Below, in pieces: positions 61,668 through 64,000 of a stretch of DNA of 64,000 nt. The notes under the pieces were generated by a model. The model did no database searches. It was not told the DNA's origin and saw only the letters and a list, made by a program, of their open reading frames with translations. Within the stretch, counting starts at the first letter, position 1, and the number at the start of each line of letters is the position of its first letter. The position numbers and the translations under genes are program-made. The stretch is from NCBI RefSeq assembly GCF_016722785.1, contig NZ_JAEQNE010000006.1:62001-126000 (forward strand), given 5' to 3'. This stretch comes from Ramlibacter monticola. Its GTDB lineage: Bacteria; Pseudomonadota; Gammaproteobacteria; Burkholderiales; Burkholderiaceae_C.

Positions 61668-62453
61668 TTAGCGTGCGGCGGCGGGCGGGCGCGGCCCGAG
61701 GTGCACGCCGCCGTCGAGGAGAAGCAGTTCACCGGTGACGGTGCGGGCGCCGTCGACCAGCCACACGATGGCCTCGGCCACGTCCTCCGGCGTGGAGGCG
61801 CGGCCCAGCGGCGCGGTCTTTTCGACCGTGGCCTTCAGCTTCTCGAAGCCTTCCTGCCCGATTCCGTCCACAAACCAGCGGCTGGTGATCAGGCCCGGGC
61901 AGACGGCATTCACGCGCACTTCCGGCGCCAGCGTGCGCGCCAGGTGCAGCGTGACCGCGTTCAGCGCGCCCTTCGACGCGATGTACGGCACCGAGGACCC
62001 GATGCCCAGCGAGCCGGCGATGGAGGACACGTTGACGATGCAGCCCTGCGCCGCCTTCAGCTGCGGCAGGCAGGCCCGCGCCATCTGGAAGGCGCCGACT
62101 GCATTGACGGCGTAGATGCGCTGGAAAGCCTCCAGGTCCAGCGCGTCCCAGGCGGCGTCGGCGCCGAACACCGACATGCCGGCGTTGTTCACCAGCGCGT
62201 CGATGCGGCCCCAGCGCTCCACCGTCGCGGCGGCGAGCGCGCGGCAGTCGGCGTCCTGCGAGACGTCGCCGCGCAGCAGCAGCGTCCCGGCGCCGGCCGC
62301 GCGGCACGCGGCCTGGGTGGCCTCGGCCTCGGACTGGCTGCGCGAGTAGTTGATCACCACGTCCCAGCCGCGCCCGGCGAGGATCCGCGCGGTGGCGGCA
62401 CCGACGCCGGTGGCGGAGCCCGTGACCAGGGCGACCTTGCGTTGCGTGCTCAT
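61668..62453 (-). CDS. Short-chain dehydrogenase/reductase
   Basis: 261 aa classical SDR. TGSATGVGAATA cofactor loop (about 11-22), NNAG motif (about 89), catalytic Ser in VSSIAGSLG, YIASKGAL (Tyr and Lys), and VNAVCPGLITSRWF. Start overlaps the GST stop by four bases (ATGA), so coupled. A reductase for a hydroxy acid or keto intermediate in the same pathway as the hydratase is likely. Confidence 0.88.
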   Translation of the reverse strand: MSTQRKVALVTGSATGVGAATARILAGRGWDVVINYSRSQSEAEATQAACRAAGAGTLLLRGDVSQDADCRALAAATVERWGRIDALVNNAGMSVFGADAAWDALDLEAFQRIYAVNAVGAFQMARACLPQLKAAQGCIVNVSSIAGSLGIGSSVPYIASKGALNAVTLHLARTLAPEVRVNAVCPGLITSRWFVDGIGQEGFEKLKATVEKTAPLGRASTPEDVAEAIVWLVDGARTVTGELLLLDGGVHLGPRPPAAAR

Positions 62454-63100
62454 GGCTTCGCCTGCTCCAGCGCCGCCTTGCGGTCGGCGTTGACCTTCTG
62501 CGCCGACGCCCGCTCGCCCACGAATTTCAGGTAGGGCTTGTAGTCGAGGCCGTGGGCCAGCAGCAGGTCCTCGCCATAGATCGTCTTCGTCGCCAGGCCC
62601 ACCAGCGGCAAGTCGACGAAGGCGCAGCAGTCCGCCATCGTGAAGCTGTCGCCCGCGGCGTAGGGGGCGAACTTGAGCAGGCGCTGCACCGCGACTATCT
62701 TCTGTTCCACCTCCTTGCGGATGCGCGCGGAATTGCCCTCCGACAGCGCCGGCGCGCCGAAGAAGGCGGTGGGATAGAGCTGGCGCGCCGCGATCTCCAG
62801 GTGCCAGTCGAGGAAGGTGACGAGCTCGCGCACCTTGGCGGCGGCAAACGGGTCGCGGGGGAGCAACGGTGGATCCGGGTACGTGGCCTCCAGGTACTCC
62901 AGGATCACCTGGCTCTCGCACAGGCAGCCCTGCTCCGTCGTGAGGTACGGGATCTTGCCCAGCGGGGAGCCGGCCAGCAGCGCCTCGCCCTTGTCTCGCA
63001 CGCCCGCGTAGCGCTCCTCGAAAGGCACGCCCTTTTCCAGCAGGGCGAGCTTGGCCTTGTTGTAGTAGTTGCTGATGGCGAATCCGTGCAAGGTCAGCAT
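62450..63100 (-). CDS. Glutathione S-transferase family protein
   Basis: 216 aa. Thioredoxin-like N-domain 1-78 (HGFAISNYYNKAKLALLEKG; GKIPYLTTEQG with cis-Pro; CESQVILEYLE) and helical C-domain (FTMADCCAFVDLPLV N-capping motif). The catalytic residue is probably Ser10 or Tyr in SNYY. GSTs in catabolic operons often isomerise or dehalogenate intermediates. RBS GAGGAG precedes the ATG at 63100. Coupled to the SDR. Confidence 0.87.
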   Translation of the reverse strand: MLTLHGFAISNYYNKAKLALLEKGVPFEERYAGVRDKGEALLAGSPLGKIPYLTTEQGCLCESQVILEYLEATYPDPPLLPRDPFAAAKVRELVTFLDWHLEIAARQLYPTAFFGAPALSEGNSARIRKEVEQKIVAVQRLLKFAPYAAGDSFTMADCCAFVDLPLVGLATKTIYGEDLLLAHGLDYKPYLKFVGERASAQKVNADRKAALEQAKP

Positions 63101-63110
63101 CGCGTTCTCC

Positions 63111-64000
63111 TCATTCGATCTTGGCGCCGGATTCCTTGACCACCCTGGCCCACTTGCCGGTCTCGGCCAGGATCAGGGCGGCGAGCGCCTCCGGCGTGCC
63201 GGGGTTCGGGTCCAGCCCCAGCTTGGCGAGCTTCTCCTTCACGTCGGGCAGCGCCATCACCTTCAGCGTCTCCGCGTTGATGCGCATCTGCACCTCGCGC
63301 GGAATGCCGGGCGAGCCGAGCAGCGCGAACCAGGAGGTGGCCTCGAACCCGGGCAGGCCCGATTCTGCGATGGTGGGGATGGTGGGCGCCGCCGCCGAAC
63401 GCTGGGCGCTCGTGACGGCGATCGCCTTGATCTTGCCCTCCTGCACCAGCGGCAGCGCCGAAGGCATGTTGTCGAAGATCATCTGGATGCGGCCTCCCAT
63501 CAGGTCGGGGATGGCCTCGGCGCGGCCCTTGTAGGGGATGTGCTGCATCTTCACGCCGGCCAGGGTGTTGAACAGCTCGCCGGACAGGTGGATCGAGGTG
63601 CCGCTGCCCGAGGAGCCGAAGAACAGCTGCTGCTTCTTCGCCAGCTCGATCAGTTCCTTCACGTTGGCCGCCGGCACGTTGTTGTTCACGACCAGCAGGT
63701 TCGGGGTGGAGGCCAGGAAGCTGATCGGCGTGAAGTCCTTGATGTTGTTGTAGGGCATCTTCTGGTACAGCGACGCGTTGATCGCGTGCGTGCCCACGGT
63801 GCCGATCACAAGCGTGTGGCCGTCGCCCGGCGCCTTGGCCACGAGGTCGGCGCCGATGTTGCCGCCGGCGCCCGGCTTGTTCTCCACGGTGATCGGCTGG
63901 CCCAGGGGCGCCCACTTTTCGGCCAGCACGCGCGCCAGCGTGTCGGGCGCGCCGCCGGGCGGGAAGGTGACGACGATGCGAACCGGCCTGGTGGGCCAGG
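63111..64000 (-). CDS. Bug family tripartite tricarboxylate receptor, 5' truncated by window
   Basis: 296 residues are visible; the frame stays open to the right edge, so the signal peptide and start lie beyond it. Visible start TRPVRIVVTFPPGGAPDTLARVLAEKW is the usual mature N-terminus of Bug/TctC proteins. ENKPGAGGNIGADLVAKAPG and the GPAT/GSSGSGTSIHLSGELF region form the ligand pocket. It binds a carboxylate in the periplasm. In Comamonadaceae such genes head catabolic operons and often lack cognate permeases. Confidence 0.93.
   Translation of the reverse strand, partial: WPTRPVRIVVTFPPGGAPDTLARVLAEKWAPLGQPITVENKPGAGGNIGADLVAKAPGDGHTLVIGTVGTHAINASLYQKMPYNNIKDFTPISFLASTPNLLVVNNNVPAANVKELIELAKKQQLFFGSSGSGTSIHLSGELFNTLAGVKMQHIPYKGRAEAIPDLMGGRIQMIFDNMPSALPLVQEGKIKAIAVTSAQRSAAAPTIPTIAESGLPGFEATSWFALLGSPGIPREVQMRINAETLKVMALPDVKEKLAKLGLDPNPGTPEALAALILAETGKWARVVKESGAKIE

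Overview
This window looks like chromosomal DNA of a high-GC betaproteobacterium, most likely Burkholderiales/Comamonadaceae (Ramlibacter- or Variovorax-like). That placement is inferred from gene content: a Bug-type tripartite tricarboxylate receptor, BdhA, RelA, an OmpR/EnvZ pair, DUF5985 proteins, and GC-rich dispersed repeats. No rRNA is present, so genus is uncertain. There is one complete tRNA (Val-GAC), no CRISPR array, and no intact insertion sequence or phage.

Layout. 1-5.6 kb: the C-terminal part of a cyclic beta-1,2-glucan synthase-type GH94 protein, a Crp/Fnr regulator, a BON lipoprotein and a secreted glycine-rich protein. 5.7-8.2 kb: a compact module of a DUF6502 putative regulator and a DUF5666 secreted protein ending in 48 glycines. 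Divergent to it is a second secreted protein with a run of 26 glycines, and three GTGGGAA/TTCCCAC operator-like sites lie between. 8.2-25.5 kb: an accessory, partly decayed stretch. It holds dispersed non-coding repeats, pta, a BCS1-like AAA ATPase, gene remnants (alcohol dehydrogenase tail, outer-membrane-barrel tail), a TetR/HXXEE divergent pair, a frameshifted KaiC-like ATPase with its histidine kinase, an AI-2E transporter, and a LysR/aldo-keto reductase cassette. That cassette is bracketed by inverted copies of a tRNA-Val 3' end plus terminator.

25.5-45 kb: mostly housekeeping. tRNA-Val, amidohydrolase-relA-hydrolase operon, bdhA, metallophosphoesterase-lipid kinase operon, SIMPL protein, ompR/envZ, ispD-ispF, mfd, tfoX-like, serB, a TrpB2-type gene, and a second SerB paralogue that has lost its catalytic aspartate. 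45-64 kb: PhoD-MFS operon, a branched-chain-type binding protein, a PssA-like synthase, a three-gene DUF5985 operon, thpR, a DUF4382 lipoprotein, an FHA operon, and a hemerythrin gene divergent from a uspA gene with an FNR box between them. These are followed by an M23 peptidase/L,D-transpeptidase envelope operon and a catabolic-looking operon (Bug receptor, GST, SDR, FAH-like hydratase, transglutaminase-like) that runs off the end.

Most promising unknowns: the DUF6502/poly-glycine module with its operator array; the catalytically dead SerB paralogue; and the inverted tRNA-end/terminator duplication around the aldo-keto reductase cassette.
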